Assembly (NCBI GenBank): GCA_027080605.1
Contig: JALWRO010000125.1
Coordinates: 1 to 6,369 of the forward strand
Direction: 5' to 3'
Source of the DNA: Campylobacterales bacterium
GTDB lineage: Bacteria; Campylobacterota; Campylobacteria; Campylobacterales; QNZT01
DNA: 6,369 nucleotides
The position numbers were made by a program, and so were the translations under genes. Below are positions 6,344-6,369 of this stretch, one piece after another (position 1 is the first letter of the stretch; each line of letters starts with the position of its first letter). The notes under the pieces are model-generated. The model was not told the origin of the DNA. It saw only the letters and a list, made by a program, of their open reading frames with translations, and ran no database searches.

Positions 6344-6369
6344 GGTTGGGAAAATTGGAAAACCAGATG
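6341..6369 (+). other. In-frame TAG and open continuation of the glycosyltransferase frame
   Basis: TAG at 6341-6343 stands where the family has the first Trp (TGG) of WGWATW, one base different. The next codons encode G-W-E-N-W-K-T-R without another stop, matching the family pattern W-G-W-A-T-W-K partly. This supports a lesion rather than a natural C-terminus. Confidence 0.7.

Overview
The window looks like a chromosomal segment of a Campylobacterota (epsilonproteobacterial) organism. The ClpA and Aat proteins are of the type found in that group, all genes lie tightly packed on the + strand, and the surface-glycan genes resemble those of marine chemolithotrophs. The housekeeping end is about 45-50% GC in the lines I hand-counted, which fits a Sulfurovum- or Sulfuricurvum-like genome better than an AT-rich Campylobacter. 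The genus is an inference only.

Layout: (1) Positions 1-772 hold the C-terminal third of clpA, the AAA+ unfoldase of the ClpAP protease, with an apparent one-base deletion in its Walker A codons. (2) aat (756-1424), leucyl/phenylalanyl-tRNA-protein transferase, overlaps the clpA end. (3) A 54-bp, very AT-rich gap (1425-1478) carries nested inverted repeats and probably holds the promoter of the next block. (4) gmd (1479-2627) and fcl (2637-3599) form the two-step route from GDP-mannose to GDP-L-fucose. (5) wzx (3592-4911) is a membrane flippase for lipid-linked oligosaccharide. (6) An extended-SDR sugar-nucleotide epimerase/dehydratase of unknown substrate occupies 4959-5861. (7) A glycosyltransferase starts at 5858, coupled to the epimerase by an ATGA overlap. 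It is interrupted by an in-frame TAG at 6341, while the same frame stays open to the window edge.

The genes form two functional groups. clpA and aat belong to the bacterial N-degron pathway: Aat adds Leu or Phe to certain N-termini, and ClpAP with ClpS degrades the tagged proteins. gmd, fcl, wzx, the epimerase and the glycosyltransferase are the start of an O-antigen or capsule type locus: precursor synthesis, modification, assembly and export. Base composition falls from about 45-50% GC in clpA/gmd to about 22-33% in the epimerase region. The shift begins inside fcl, as expected when a conserved precursor-synthesis module is joined to a variable, exchanged glycan cassette.

I see no RNA gene, CRISPR array, insertion sequence or clearly new system. 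The points most worth a second look are the two reading-frame lesions close to the window ends (probably contig-end errors), the composition break inside fcl, and the short active-site loop of the unassigned epimerase.
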